This document shows positions 6,488 to 16,215 of a DNA stretch of 64,000 nucleotides, piece by piece. The first letter of the stretch is position 1, and each line of letters begins with the position of its first letter. The notes below the pieces were generated by a model. The model did no database searches. It was not told the origin of the DNA and saw only the letters and a program-made list of their open reading frames with translations. Source of the DNA: Paraflavitalea pollutisoli. Lineage in GTDB: Bacteria; Bacteroidota; Bacteroidia; Chitinophagales; Chitinophagaceae. The DNA lies in assembly GCF_029360705.1 (NCBI RefSeq), contig NZ_JARKMX010000008.1, forward strand, positions 372,001 to 436,000, in the 5' to 3' direction. The translations under genes were made by a program, and so were the position numbers.

Positions 6488-8878
6488 CTATTCACGGCGC
6501 AAGCTCGTGGATGGATTGGTCAGCGCGGCCCGTACGGACTGATAGCTGACCGTGATAAAGGCGATCAGCAACGCAATCATGCCCGCCAGCGCAAAAAACG
6601 ACCAGTGCAGCGAGATGCGGTAATTGAAATTGAGGAGCCAGGCATTCATCGTCCAGTAAGCCACCGGAAAGGCTACCACGATCGACCACCCTACCAACCG
6701 CACAAAGTCTTTCGACAACATCGCCACGATACTGGCTTCGCTGGCGCCCAATACCTTGCGTACACCAATCTCCCTGATGCGTTTTTGGGTGGCGAAGGTG
6801 GCCAGGCCAAACAACCCCAGGCAGGAAACGACTATCGACAGGATCGAAAACACATTGAAAAGTTTGGCCATCCTTTGTTCTGTGAGATAGAGTTTGGCAA
6901 GGTCCTGGTCGATGAAGCCAAACGAGAATGGCAGATCGCCGAGTGATTGCTGGTATGCTTTTTTCAGGATGGTCAGGTTGTTTTGCAGGTTGGCCGGCGT
7001 GGTCTTGAATACGAAATAGTGTGCATTGATGAAGTAATTGGGGCGAACACCATACTTGAGGATCAGTGGTTCGATCGCCTGCTGGATCGGTTTGAAATTG
7101 AAATCTTTCACGACGCCGATGATCTGGCCCGTGATGGCATTCATGGTGATGCGGGTGCCCACCGCCTGTGCCGCCGTCATATTCATGGTACGCAGACAGG
7201 TTTCATTGATCACATAATTGTTTTCGTCGGTTTGCAGGTCCTTGGAGAAATACCGACCCGCCAGCAGTTTTACGCCAAAGGTCCGCAGGAAATGGGCGTC
7301 TGTCCAAAGCTGGGGGAAGATGATCTGTTGCTTGGGATCTTTGCCGGGCCACTCTACATCGGTAGAGCCTGTTGTCAGGTAGGTTGGCAAATGGCTCAGC
7401 AAGGTGTAGTCGCCGAGGGAGGCCTGGTTACCGAAGGCTGCCTTCATGGCCATGGTATGCTGACCTACATCACCGGCCTGGGGAATGGGTACATACAACA
7501 GGTTTTCCTTATTGAAACCCATATCGCGTTCGCGGATGAACTGGAGTTGTTTGTAGACGACCAGTGTACTCACCATCAGGATGACCGAAATGGAGAATTG
7601 TACGACCACCAGGCCATTGCGGAAAAGGTTTTTCGTACCGTGTAACACTTTCACGCCCTTCAATACTTTCACCGCCTGGAAGGAGCTCAGGAAGAAAGCC
7701 GGGTAGCTACCGGCAATGAGCCCTACGATCAGGGCGATGCCCATCAGTTTGCCCAGCAGGGTAAAGTTGATGAGGTGCAGGCTGATGTTTTTGCCCGCCA
7801 GGGCATTGAACAGGGGCAGTAACAGCGAGGCGATCGCTACGCCAATTACCAGCGCCACAAAGGACACGAGGATCGATTCACAAAGAAACTGTATGATCAG
7901 CTGCCAGCGCAGGGCGCCTACCGTTTTACGCAGTCCCACTTCTTTGGAACGTTGCCCCGACAATGCGGTAGACAGGTTCATGAAATTGATGCAGGCGATC
8001 AGTAAGATGAAGACAGCTACCAGCGTAAAGATGGTCACGTGCTGGAGGTTGCCGGTGCCGTCGATATCGAGCAGCAGGCCCGGGCGCAGGTGGATATCGG
8101 TCACCGGTTGCAGGAAGATCGAACTTTCAGTATGGGTATTGTCGTTTTTGCTGACAACGTCTTTGATCTGTTTTTCGAGTGTGGCAATGCTGGCCGCGTT
8201 GGGTTCAAACCGGGGATCGAGCAACAGGTAGCTGTACACATCATAATTGCCCCAGGAGTATTGGGGATTTTGTGTAGCGTCGTACAATTTGATCGGGGCC
8301 AGTATATCGAATTGAAGGTGGGTGTTGGAGGGCAGGTTCTGCAACACGCCGGTCACAATGAGGTCGGTTCCCGTATTGCCGAGCTGGATGGATTTACCCA
8401 TAGCGTTACCGGCATTGCCGAAATAGCGGATGGCGGTTTGTTCGGTGATCAGGGTGCCATCGGGCCGGGTCAACTGCTGCCCGGCTGTACCCTGTACCAG
8501 GGGAAGGCTAAACAGCTGCAAGAGGTTGCTATCTGCGTAGAAGATGCGGTTCTCTTCAAACTTTTGGTTATTGACCGTTACGATGGTTTGCAGCGCAGCC
8601 AGCCGCGTCACCACTTTTACGACAGGCAGGTCTTTTCGGAGCGCGGCGGCAAGGGGCACCTGGGTAACGGCTGCGTCGATGCCCGAAATACGGGCCGTGA
8701 GGCGATACAAGCTACCTGCCTGGGGATGGTGCTGATCGTAACTACGCTCGTCCTGTACCCACAGGAAGATGAGGATACTGCACGCCATACCGGTAGCCAG
8801 TCCGAAGACATTGAGGCCGGTGAACAGTTTGTGTTTGATCAGGTTGCGGAAAGCTATTTTGAAATAGTTCTTTAGCAT
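6488..8878 (-). CDS. MacB/FtsX-type ABC transporter permease (796 aa)
   Basis: Paralogue of the next gene downstream with the same layout: TM1 at about residues 20-42 (FGLATGMACSILIFLWV), a periplasmic MacB_PCD part, FtsX core 1 containing FMNLSTALSGQRSKEVGLRK, a second periplasmic part, and FtsX core 2 containing IREIGVRKVLGASEAS near the C-terminus. The ATG at 8878 (MLKNYFKIAFRNLIKHK) is the family start; a TTG at 8929 would add 17 unrelated residues. First gene of a two-gene operon. Sequence divergence between the two in the periplasmic domains suggests they could assemble as a heterodimer or handle different ligands; this is inference. Confidence 0.9.
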   Translation of the reverse strand: MLKNYFKIAFRNLIKHKLFTGLNVFGLATGMACSILIFLWVQDERSYDQHHPQAGSLYRLTARISGIDAAVTQVPLAAALRKDLPVVKVVTRLAALQTIVTVNNQKFEENRIFYADSNLLQLFSLPLVQGTAGQQLTRPDGTLITEQTAIRYFGNAGNAMGKSIQLGNTGTDLIVTGVLQNLPSNTHLQFDILAPIKLYDATQNPQYSWGNYDVYSYLLLDPRFEPNAASIATLEKQIKDVVSKNDNTHTESSIFLQPVTDIHLRPGLLLDIDGTGNLQHVTIFTLVAVFILLIACINFMNLSTALSGQRSKEVGLRKTVGALRWQLIIQFLCESILVSFVALVIGVAIASLLLPLFNALAGKNISLHLINFTLLGKLMGIALIVGLIAGSYPAFFLSSFQAVKVLKGVKVLHGTKNLFRNGLVVVQFSISVILMVSTLVVYKQLQFIRERDMGFNKENLLYVPIPQAGDVGQHTMAMKAAFGNQASLGDYTLLSHLPTYLTTGSTDVEWPGKDPKQQIIFPQLWTDAHFLRTFGVKLLAGRYFSKDLQTDENNYVINETCLRTMNMTAAQAVGTRITMNAITGQIIGVVKDFNFKPIQQAIEPLILKYGVRPNYFINAHYFVFKTTPANLQNNLTILKKAYQQSLGDLPFSFGFIDQDLAKLYLTEQRMAKLFNVFSILSIVVSCLGLFGLATFATQKRIREIGVRKVLGASEASIVAMLSKDFVRLVGWSIVVAFPVAYWTMNAWLLNFNYRISLHWSFFALAGMIALLIAFITVSYQSVRAALTNPSTSLRRE

Positions 8879-9005
8879 TCGATCGGCTTGAAGGTGTTTC
8901 GCATATTGATATGCCCCAACCCGACCCAAAAGAATGCCACCTTATTGGCTTGCTGATAATCAGTTGCTTAGATGGCGTATGGCCATGTGAAACTGTTCGG
9001 TTTTG

Positions 9006-9701
9006 TTACACCTGATCGTGCGATTTTATGGGTGCGAACAAGAGTTGGCGCAGGGCGGCCAGGTGTGATAGCAATACTACGGGAACAATGAAGGCGGGCA
9101 ACCACACAAACGGAAGCTGCAACACCCCAATATTCGGCTGTTCGAATCCCCATTGCTGGAAGGGCGTGGGAGCTGATAGTATAGCCCGGATCACAATGTT
9201 GAGTAGTAGTCCCAGGCAGAGCAGGTTCCAGGCAATCAATAGCGCACGTCGCGGACTTCCGCTCCTGAAGGCGAGCCAGGCGATCAACGGAGCCGTCAAT
9301 CCGGACAGGATATCCGGATTGCTGCCTTCAAAAGTCATCAACAAGGGCACCTGGCCGTGCTGGTACAGCCAGAACAATACCAGTTCGACCGGTACGCGTA
9401 CTACATGCAGCCAGGTGAGGCGTTGCAGCTTCCAACTATCCATCCACTGCCTGCCGGGCGGTAGCAGGAATAGCAACAGTATGGTGATCAAAGCGGGAGC
9501 GATCGCCAGGATAAACCTCGGCGGGGTCGTTTCTGTCACAAGGTAAAAGCCAAAGAAGGCCAGTATGCCCTGCAACGCCAGCCAGGTAAGAATGACCATG
9601 ACGGTAGTCCCCGAGGGCTTAGTGGCACGGTAAAATAGGTAGAGCGAGAGTGCCGTGGTTACGGTAAAGATGAGCGAAATGTACCCGGGGATATTGTTCA
9701 T
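9006..9701 (-). CDS. Hypothetical multi-spanning membrane protein
   Basis: A 231-residue very hydrophobic protein with about seven predicted membrane helices (the first, YISLIFTVTTALSLYLFY, begins at residue 7). Conserved-looking features are HVVRVPVELVLFWLYQHGQVP in the middle and a C-terminal tail ending in KSHDQV. No domain is recognised. The ATG at 9701 is preceded by the near-consensus -7 sequence TATCTTTC. It lies 146 bp downstream of a Crp-family regulator on the same strand; pairs of a Crp-type regulator and a small membrane protein are frequent in Bacteroidota, so the regulator may control it. Confidence 0.7.
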   Translation of the reverse strand: MNNIPGYISLIFTVTTALSLYLFYRATKPSGTTVMVILTWLALQGILAFFGFYLVTETTPPRFILAIAPALITILLLFLLPPGRQWMDSWKLQRLTWLHVVRVPVELVLFWLYQHGQVPLLMTFEGSNPDILSGLTAPLIAWLAFRSGSPRRALLIAWNLLCLGLLLNIVIRAILSAPTPFQQWGFEQPNIGVLQLPFVWLPAFIVPVVLLSHLAALRQLLFAPIKSHDQV

Positions 9702-9847
9702 TGTGGAGCGGTTGATGCCACAAAGGAAAGATATGGTCAGGAAGAATGTCTTGTCATTTGGCAAGAAATAGCTGGTCGAGATAATGCTGTAAACAATTTC
9801 ATTAGCCAAGGGTCACGGAAGGCTGGTGGTCTGCCTGCTGCTGTATG

Positions 9848-10432
9848 TTATTTCTTCGAGAGTTCCTTTCTGATCCTGCTCAATGAGGAATCGGTGATGC
9901 CCAGGTAAGAAGCTATCTGTTTGAGGGGGGCGTGTTGAAAGATGGTTGGATTGGTGCGTACCAGTTGCTGATAGCGTTGTTCGCCGGTTTGTGTGATCAT
10001 GGAAAGTGTCCTGTCTTTGAGGCCTGTGAGTACACGAACGAGAATGGAGCGTCCGAATTCGCGGAAAGCCGGATAAGCATGAAATAAATGGTTCAACTGT
10101 TCGAACGTAATAAACCAGCCGGTTGAATTTTCCAGCGCCTGTATGTTTTCCTGGGTGGGTACGCGGTTGAAAAACGAAGAAGGCTCTACCACCACATTGC
10201 CGGGGGCCATGAAGTTGGTGGTCACTTCCCTACCCTCGATATCATGTACATACGCTCGCATAAAACCTGATTCGAGAAAAAGGTATTCATTGGATACCTG
10301 TCCGGCTGTTAACAGCAACTCGTTTTTATCCACGGTCTTTTCGGTAAACAACAGTGCAATATCCAATGCCTGCTGCGCCGGGAAAGGGCCTTGCTGAAAG
10401 AATTGCAATAAGCGGCTGGTGTGGATGTCCAT
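9848..10432 (-). CDS. Crp/Fnr-family transcriptional regulator
   Basis: A 194-residue protein with an N-terminal cyclic-nucleotide-binding-like beta-roll (about 25-115, with NEYLFLESGFMRAYV and EVTTNFMAPGNVVVE) and a C-terminal winged helix (about 150-192) whose recognition segment reads APLKQIASYLGITDSSLSRIRKEL. The ligand pocket lacks the clear RxS motif of cAMP-binding CRP, as usual for Bacteroidota members, so the effector is unknown. It starts 16 bp after the GH95 stop on the same strand, so read-through from the glycosidase operon is likely, but a -7 like element (TATCTTCG) sits inside that 16-bp gap and could drive it separately. Confidence 0.87.
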   Translation of the reverse strand: MDIHTSRLLQFFQQGPFPAQQALDIALLFTEKTVDKNELLLTAGQVSNEYLFLESGFMRAYVHDIEGREVTTNFMAPGNVVVEPSSFFNRVPTQENIQALENSTGWFITFEQLNHLFHAYPAFREFGRSILVRVLTGLKDRTLSMITQTGEQRYQQLVRTNPTIFQHAPLKQIASYLGITDSSLSRIRKELSKK

Positions 10433-10437
10433 TTGGC

Positions 10438-10445
10438 CGAAGATA
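10438..10445 (-). promoter_or_regulatory. Candidate -7 element for the Crp-type regulator
   Basis: Minus-strand TATCTTCG, one base from the Bacteroidota consensus TAnnTTTG, ends 5 bases before the ATG at 10432. If used, the mRNA would have little or no leader. No clear -33 TTTG was seen. Confidence 0.4.
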
Positions 10446-10448
10446 GTA

Positions 10449-13295
10449 TTATTTAAACTGCCCCATATTCACTTCGTACACCTTCCCTTTCACGGTGGTG
10501 ATGGTAATCCGCTTGCCTTTGTATTGCAGGATACAGTCGCCGCCTGCTTTGGAAAGGATAATGACTTTGGTGAGTGCACCCTGTTTCCATGCTATCGTCA
10601 GCTCGAAACTGCCGCGGGCACAGACACCGCGAATATTTCCATTGGGCAAGGCTGTGGGTAAAGCCGGCAACAGGTCGATATAGCCGAGATGGCTTTGTAC
10701 CAGCATCTCAGCCATGCCCGCCGCACCGCCGAAATTGCCATCGATCTGAAAGGGTGGATGAGCATCCAACAAGTTGCGGTATACGCCTCCCCCTTCGCCT
10801 CCTTCTTTGTCTGCCGGCGCCAGCAAGCGCTCGGCCATCAACAGGGTGTGATCGCCGTCTTTAAACCTTGCCCAGAGGTTCACCTTCCAGGCGAGGCTCC
10901 AGCCCGTACCCCCATCGCCCCGGTACAGCAGCGATTGTTTGGCCGCTTTCAGCAGAGAGGCTGTCTGGTCCCCATTGATCTCGGTACCCGGATACACGCC
11001 CCACAAATGTGATACATGGCGGTGTTTGTTGGCCGTATCGTCTTTGTCTTCCAGCCACTCCTGCAGTTGACCATACCGGCCGACCTGGTTAGGCGCCAGC
11101 TGACTGGCTTTCTCCTGCCACACCTTTTGCTGCGCAGCGTCTGTTTGCAACACAGTTGCTGCGGTTATCGTATTGCGGAACATTTCGCGGATGATCTGGT
11201 GGTCCATCGTTGGCCCGGCTACCAGGCCGCCCTGTTCGGGCGAGTTGGAGGGTGTGCTGATCAGCCAGCCTGTCTTGGGATCTTTCACGAGAAAGGACAC
11301 AAAGAAATCGGCTGCCGCCTTCATGGTCGGATAATGTTTCTGCAAAAAAGCAGTGTCCCGCGTAAACAGGTAATGCTCCCACAAATGCTGGCAAAGCCAG
11401 GCGGCTCCGGTCACCCAGATACCGTGGTTGGAAGCGTTGATCGGTGCCGTACCACGCCACAGATCGGTATTGTGGTGCAGTACCCAACCTGGTGCGTTGT
11501 AGTGCTCCCTGGCCGTTTGTTGCCCGGCCACCGCCGTTTCTTCGATCAGCTTGAAAAGCGGTTCTGCACAATCGGATAGGTTCAGCAATTCTGCCGGCCA
11601 GTAATTCATTTCGAGGTTGATGTTGGTGGTGTACTTACTGCCCCAGGGTGGTGTGAGTAAATCATTCCAGATGCCCTGCAGGTTGGCAGGTTGTGTGCCT
11701 GGCCTCGAAGAAGAGATCAACAGGTAGCGGCCGTATTGCATGTACAATGACAATAAGGAAGGGTCTTTTAGCGCACTAAATTGTTCTATGCGTTTATCGG
11801 TGGGCAGATCAGCCAGTTTCGTACGCCCCAGGTCGATCGCGAAGGTCGCATAGTAGCGGTCGTAGTCAAAACTATGTTCGGTGCGCACCGATTGATACGA
11901 CTGTCCTTGCAGGCTGCTCAATGCCTGTTTACAAACGGCTGTCGGATCACCGCTCACATCCTGGTAGTTTTTAAAGCTGGTGCCCGCCATCAGGTACAGG
12001 GTGGCTTCGTCGGCTCCACGCAACACAATGGAACTGTCGGTAACGACGACGGTTCCTGTTGAAACCGCTATATGCAGAAAGCTGGTGCCCTTCAATACGC
12101 CATTGCGTACCTGGAGGTCGAGCGCCAGGGTGCGGTCATCGAGTTTCCGCGTGTGCGACTGCCGGTGGTTGGTTTTGAGCAAGGCTTCCAGGCTGATGCT
12201 CCCCTTTTTGCTGGCAGTGAGGTGGATGGCGATTACGTTGCGGGGGGCACTGGCGAGGTATTCGCGGCGATAGTATACACCGTTCTGCCGATACTGCACC
12301 TGCCCCAGTGCATTGGCAATATCGAGCTGCCGGCGATAGTCGGTGATACGGCCACCGGAGGTATTACCCGGTCCCATCCGTAACCATAGATCGCCAAACG
12401 GCTGGTAGTCGGCCGCGTACCGTGGATAGATAGGTGGGTTATCGTCCTGGATAAAGTATTTCCAGTTGGTAGAGATCGGCTGGCCCTGCTGGGGCGTACT
12501 GCCTTCGGGATAAATAACAAAGGCTGGCTGGCCGCCACGCGCACCGCTGAACCCTCCTTTGTCGTAATAGTTCAACACCTGTACGGCAATCGTATTACGC
12601 CCGGCCCGCAGGGCGCTCGCAGGCACCAGGTAATGCCGGTTGATGGTCAGGGTATCGGTGCTGCCGACGGCAATGCCATTTACATACGTCCTATCGGCAT
12701 CCCGTATACGGCCCAGGTCGAGCCAGATGTTTTTTTCGTTCCAGCTGGCAGGCAGGTCAAAGCTGGTGCGCAGCCATACGGCACCATCCAATCCGTCGAG
12801 CCCCCCGCTTTCCCAGCCGTTGTTGTTGGGTACGGTCATCGATGGCCAGGGGGCATCATTGAATTCGGGGGCGGCATACCGCTTTTCTGCCTGTACTTTT
12901 TGCAGCCAGATGGCCCGTTGCACATCGTATCCTTCCTGCGTGGGAAATTTGACGCCCATGAACTGCTGCTCTGCCAGGGCTTCTGCTTCTTTTTGTTTGC
13001 CTTCGGCCAGTAATTGGCGGATGGGTTGCAGGTATCGATACGCGCCCTTACGCTGGTGGTCATGCGGGCCACCCGACCATAGGGTCTCTTCGTTGAATTG
13101 CAGGTGTTCGTTGTGTGCATCACCATAGATCATGGCGCCCAACCGGCCATTGCCGATCGGTAAGGCCTCTGTCCATTTGGTGGCCGGTTGTTGATACCAC
13201 AACGTAAGCGGTTGCTGAGGAGGTTGTGCAAGCACGACAAAGCTGTTGCCAACCAGTGTGGCAGTCAGACTGAAGCAAAAGGCAAATTTCATCAT
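10449..13295 (-). CDS. GH95 alpha-L-fucosidase (or alpha-L-galactosidase) with inserted jelly-roll domain
   Basis: A 948-residue secreted glycosidase. A signal peptide (FAFCFSLTATLVGNSFVVLAQ) precedes the GH95 N-terminal motif (WTEALPIGNGRLGAMIYGD, LQFNEETLWSGGP). The catalytic (alpha/alpha)6 barrel has the expected segments: NINLEMNYW (558-566), SPE with Glu687 as probable general acid, and QIDGNFGG with Asp852. Canonical GH95 joins the FMG helix almost directly to YQPFGDLWL; here about 190 residues are inserted, containing WLRTSFDLPASW and TYVNGIAVGSTDT, typical of the jelly-roll domains of GH2 and sialate O-acetylesterase proteins. Start chosen at the first ATG of the ATGATG pair at 13295-13290; an ATG at 13340 would add 15 residues. 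Third gene of the esterase/GH78/GH95 operon. Confidence 0.9.
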   Translation of the reverse strand: MMKFAFCFSLTATLVGNSFVVLAQPPQQPLTLWYQQPATKWTEALPIGNGRLGAMIYGDAHNEHLQFNEETLWSGGPHDHQRKGAYRYLQPIRQLLAEGKQKEAEALAEQQFMGVKFPTQEGYDVQRAIWLQKVQAEKRYAAPEFNDAPWPSMTVPNNNGWESGGLDGLDGAVWLRTSFDLPASWNEKNIWLDLGRIRDADRTYVNGIAVGSTDTLTINRHYLVPASALRAGRNTIAVQVLNYYDKGGFSGARGGQPAFVIYPEGSTPQQGQPISTNWKYFIQDDNPPIYPRYAADYQPFGDLWLRMGPGNTSGGRITDYRRQLDIANALGQVQYRQNGVYYRREYLASAPRNVIAIHLTASKKGSISLEALLKTNHRQSHTRKLDDRTLALDLQVRNGVLKGTSFLHIAVSTGTVVVTDSSIVLRGADEATLYLMAGTSFKNYQDVSGDPTAVCKQALSSLQGQSYQSVRTEHSFDYDRYYATFAIDLGRTKLADLPTDKRIEQFSALKDPSLLSLYMQYGRYLLISSSRPGTQPANLQGIWNDLLTPPWGSKYTTNINLEMNYWPAELLNLSDCAEPLFKLIEETAVAGQQTAREHYNAPGWVLHHNTDLWRGTAPINASNHGIWVTGAAWLCQHLWEHYLFTRDTAFLQKHYPTMKAAADFFVSFLVKDPKTGWLISTPSNSPEQGGLVAGPTMDHQIIREMFRNTITAATVLQTDAAQQKVWQEKASQLAPNQVGRYGQLQEWLEDKDDTANKHRHVSHLWGVYPGTEINGDQTASLLKAAKQSLLYRGDGGTGWSLAWKVNLWARFKDGDHTLLMAERLLAPADKEGGEGGGVYRNLLDAHPPFQIDGNFGGAAGMAEMLVQSHLGYIDLLPALPTALPNGNIRGVCARGSFELTIAWKQGALTKVIILSKAGGDCILQYKGKRITITTVKGKVYEVNMGQFK

Positions 13296-13412
13296 CGCTA
13301 TTAATAGTCTTAAATGTAATGTAATAAGACCATATAGCATCCGGCAAGCAAGTTAAATAGCAAGGGCGTTTGTATAGCCCTTTGTTCGCGACAGGCTGTA
13401 TGTGGCCTGTAT

Positions 13413-16166
13413 TTATTGTACCACAAATATATAATCTCCTGAGCCAATTTCCACCACGGCGGCCGTTCCTTCGGTCTTCGCGGGTTTCACCGCGCGACCA
13501 CCTTCTGTGATCTGTTTACCTGCAGCACCAGGTATATAAACCGTTGCTGTGGTATTGGCAGGGATCGAAACTTTCCAGGTAAAGCTGCCAGCTGTTTTTT
13601 TCCATTCACTCCTGATGGTACCATACAGCGACTCATAGCTGCCTTTCACATAGGTGATGTCTCCTACCACCTCTGGTTGTAAGAGGATATGGCGAAAGCC
13701 AACGGACTTGTCCGTTTGCCGGATACCCGCCAGCCCGCCATAAAACCATTCCATGATATGTCCCAGCATCAGGTGGTTATTCGATACCACTTCCAATGCG
13801 GGCCAGGATTCTGTGAGTGCTGTAGCACCCTTGCGCAACTGGTAGCCATAACCCGGTACATCATCGCGCGAGTTCATCTCATACAATAACTGGGAGGCGC
13901 CCCCCTCCTGTAATGCCTGCACCAGGTAGTGAAAACCGACATCCCCCGCCGTTAGTTTTTTGCCATCGGCGCGGATGGAATCCTCCAGATTTTTCAGCAC
14001 CGCAGCCCGGTATGGCTCGTCCACCAATCCCAACGCCAGAGGCATCGCCATGGCTGTTTGGCTGCCGGTGGAATATACCTTTGTGCTTTTGTTGAAGAAC
14101 GTGTCGTTGAAGGTTTGTTTGATCTCACCGGCTAACCGTGCGTAGCGGCTGACCGCGTCCGGTTTGCCCAGCAGTTGGGCCATGTCGCGCAATAAGGTAG
14201 CATCGTAGTAATAGATCGCTGTAGCGGTAAGCCCCATCGGTGTGAGCTGCGCAAACCCCGGCCTGTCGGGCCCCAGGTCGTACCAGTCACCCAGGCCATG
14301 TGATAATATATGGTGCTTTGATGTCGATTCGAGGTAGTCGAGGTAGCTGACCATCATGGGCCAGGCTTTGCGCATGGCCGAGGTGTCGCCATACCATTTG
14401 TACTGCAACCAGGGCAAAATGATGGAGGCACTCCCCCACTCCGGCGAATCACGGAAACCGCCGTCGAACAATACATACTCGGGAGCGATGTCAGGCACCA
14501 GCCCATTGGGCAACTGGGCGTCCATCATATCCTGGATGAGTTTGTTGTACAGGTTGTAGGTTTCAAAATTGTATTTGACCGAGGCACCCATGAGAAAATC
14601 CTGCTCGAGCCAACCCAGCTTTTCCCGGTGCGGACAATCGGTGAGTACACTCTGGAAATTGCCCTTGATGCCCCACAGGATCAACTGGTCGATACGATTG
14701 AACAGGTCATTGGAACTGGTGAACGATCCGTTGGCAGGAGCCGCATTGCGCGTATGTAACAGGGTAAGCCCTTTGATGACAGGTTGTTCATCTTTGTTGG
14801 CCGCTGTATCGGGTACGGCCCCATCTACCTGTACATAGCGGAATCCATAATAGGAGAAAGCAGGCCGCCAGGTTTCTTCTCCATCGCCTTTCAGGGTATA
14901 GCTGAAATAATAGGGACTGCCAGTGGCTTTTTGATTGGCCAGTTGTTGCTCATTGATCAGTTCGGCCGGGGTTAGCTTTATGGTTTGCCCCTTTTTACCG
15001 GTTACCTTGATCTCCACGATGCCCGATGTATTCTGGCCAAAGTCGTATACGTATTGACCCGGGACGGGCTGGCTGACTTTCTTTGCGGTAAACTGCTGCA
15101 TCACCTGCAGCGGGTAATCTGCTTCTGCCTGCAACTGACCTTTGGGCGGTGTTACCAGCAAGGCCTGTTTCCAGTGGTTATCTTTGAAGCTGGGTTGGTT
15201 CCAGCCTTTCTGCTCCAATTGGGCATCGTAATCTTCCCCTCCAAAAATACTGTTGTAGGTGATCGCTGAAGGGGCCGTCTTCCAGCTTTGATCCGATACG
15301 ATGGTCTCAGTGGTGCCATCGGTATAGGTGATGCGCAACTGACAGATCATTTTGGGCATGCCAAATACAGTGACCAGTTTGCGGTACCGCTCCCGGTTGA
15401 TGTGGTGAAAGCCATTGCCGACCACCACGCCCAGCGTATTATCGCCCTGCTTCAGGTGTCGTGTAACATCGTAGGTGTTGTACAGCACTGTTTTGTCGTA
15501 GTAGGTCCAGCCCGGCGCGAGAAAGCGGCCGTCGACTGGTTGACCATTCACACTGAAGGCATATTGTCCCAAGCCGCTCACAAAAGCCAATGCACGCAGT
15601 ATTTTCTTCTTTGCGGTAAACGATCTGCGGAATAAGGGCGTAACGGGTCGTTGTTTGGCCTTTTCGCCCAGCTTGCCGCCACCACCATGTACACCCGGCA
15701 ATACGCGCATCGAATCGTGTGCAAGGTCTTCATAGCCGATCCACCGGGCGTTATGCCAATCTGTTTTTGTGAAGAGGCCGGTCGTGAAGACGGCATTGCT
15801 GGTGGGCAGTGCTTTCTTGTGTTGGTCATATACGATCACACTCCAGCGATACCGGGTAGCTGGCTGGAGGGGAGCGCCCTGGTATTCAATGTGGGTGGAA
15901 TTATCGGAATTAGCGGCCAGTGTCATCATCTTGACGGCACTGTTGCCGTTGGTCAAGGGATCGGGCCATATCAGGATCTTATATCCTGACTGCTTAAAAT
16001 CGCGCTGTTGACTGTTGATCTTCCAGCTGAATACGGGTTGCTGGTGATCTATGCCGAGCGGACTCTGCCGGTGATCTACCCGCAGGTCATAGACCGGTTC
16101 GGGCGTCTGGGCCAGCGAAGGGAATGTAAAGAGTACGATGAATAAACTTAAAAAGATCCGGTTCAT
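13413..16166 (-). CDS. GH78 alpha-L-rhamnosidase
   Basis: A 917-residue secreted enzyme that removes terminal alpha-L-rhamnose. Signal peptide MNRIFLSLFIVLFTFPSLAQ, then an N-terminal fibronectin-like domain (about 25-130, with VDHRQSPLGIDHQQPVFSW), Bac_rhamnosid N and CBM67-like beta domains (about 185-440, with SVNGQPVDGRFLAPGWTYYD), the (alpha/alpha)6 catalytic barrel, and a C-terminal beta domain. Catalytic candidates are Glu521 in DCPHREKLGWLEQD and Glu786 in ATALTESWP, at the usual general acid and base positions. The start at 16166 is fixed by the signal peptide; the frame extends 45 codons upstream without one. 49 bp after the esterase and 117 bp before GH95, so probably co-transcribed. 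Confidence 0.93.
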   Translation of the reverse strand: MNRIFLSLFIVLFTFPSLAQTPEPVYDLRVDHRQSPLGIDHQQPVFSWKINSQQRDFKQSGYKILIWPDPLTNGNSAVKMMTLAANSDNSTHIEYQGAPLQPATRYRWSVIVYDQHKKALPTSNAVFTTGLFTKTDWHNARWIGYEDLAHDSMRVLPGVHGGGGKLGEKAKQRPVTPLFRRSFTAKKKILRALAFVSGLGQYAFSVNGQPVDGRFLAPGWTYYDKTVLYNTYDVTRHLKQGDNTLGVVVGNGFHHINRERYRKLVTVFGMPKMICQLRITYTDGTTETIVSDQSWKTAPSAITYNSIFGGEDYDAQLEQKGWNQPSFKDNHWKQALLVTPPKGQLQAEADYPLQVMQQFTAKKVSQPVPGQYVYDFGQNTSGIVEIKVTGKKGQTIKLTPAELINEQQLANQKATGSPYYFSYTLKGDGEETWRPAFSYYGFRYVQVDGAVPDTAANKDEQPVIKGLTLLHTRNAAPANGSFTSSNDLFNRIDQLILWGIKGNFQSVLTDCPHREKLGWLEQDFLMGASVKYNFETYNLYNKLIQDMMDAQLPNGLVPDIAPEYVLFDGGFRDSPEWGSASIILPWLQYKWYGDTSAMRKAWPMMVSYLDYLESTSKHHILSHGLGDWYDLGPDRPGFAQLTPMGLTATAIYYYDATLLRDMAQLLGKPDAVSRYARLAGEIKQTFNDTFFNKSTKVYSTGSQTAMAMPLALGLVDEPYRAAVLKNLEDSIRADGKKLTAGDVGFHYLVQALQEGGASQLLYEMNSRDDVPGYGYQLRKGATALTESWPALEVVSNNHLMLGHIMEWFYGGLAGIRQTDKSVGFRHILLQPEVVGDITYVKGSYESLYGTIRSEWKKTAGSFTWKVSIPANTTATVYIPGAAGKQITEGGRAVKPAKTEGTAAVVEIGSGDYIFVVQ

Positions 16167-16215
16167 AAGGAAGCCTTTTCGTAAGTCGCGTATGGGGATA
16201 TACAATGAAATAGCT

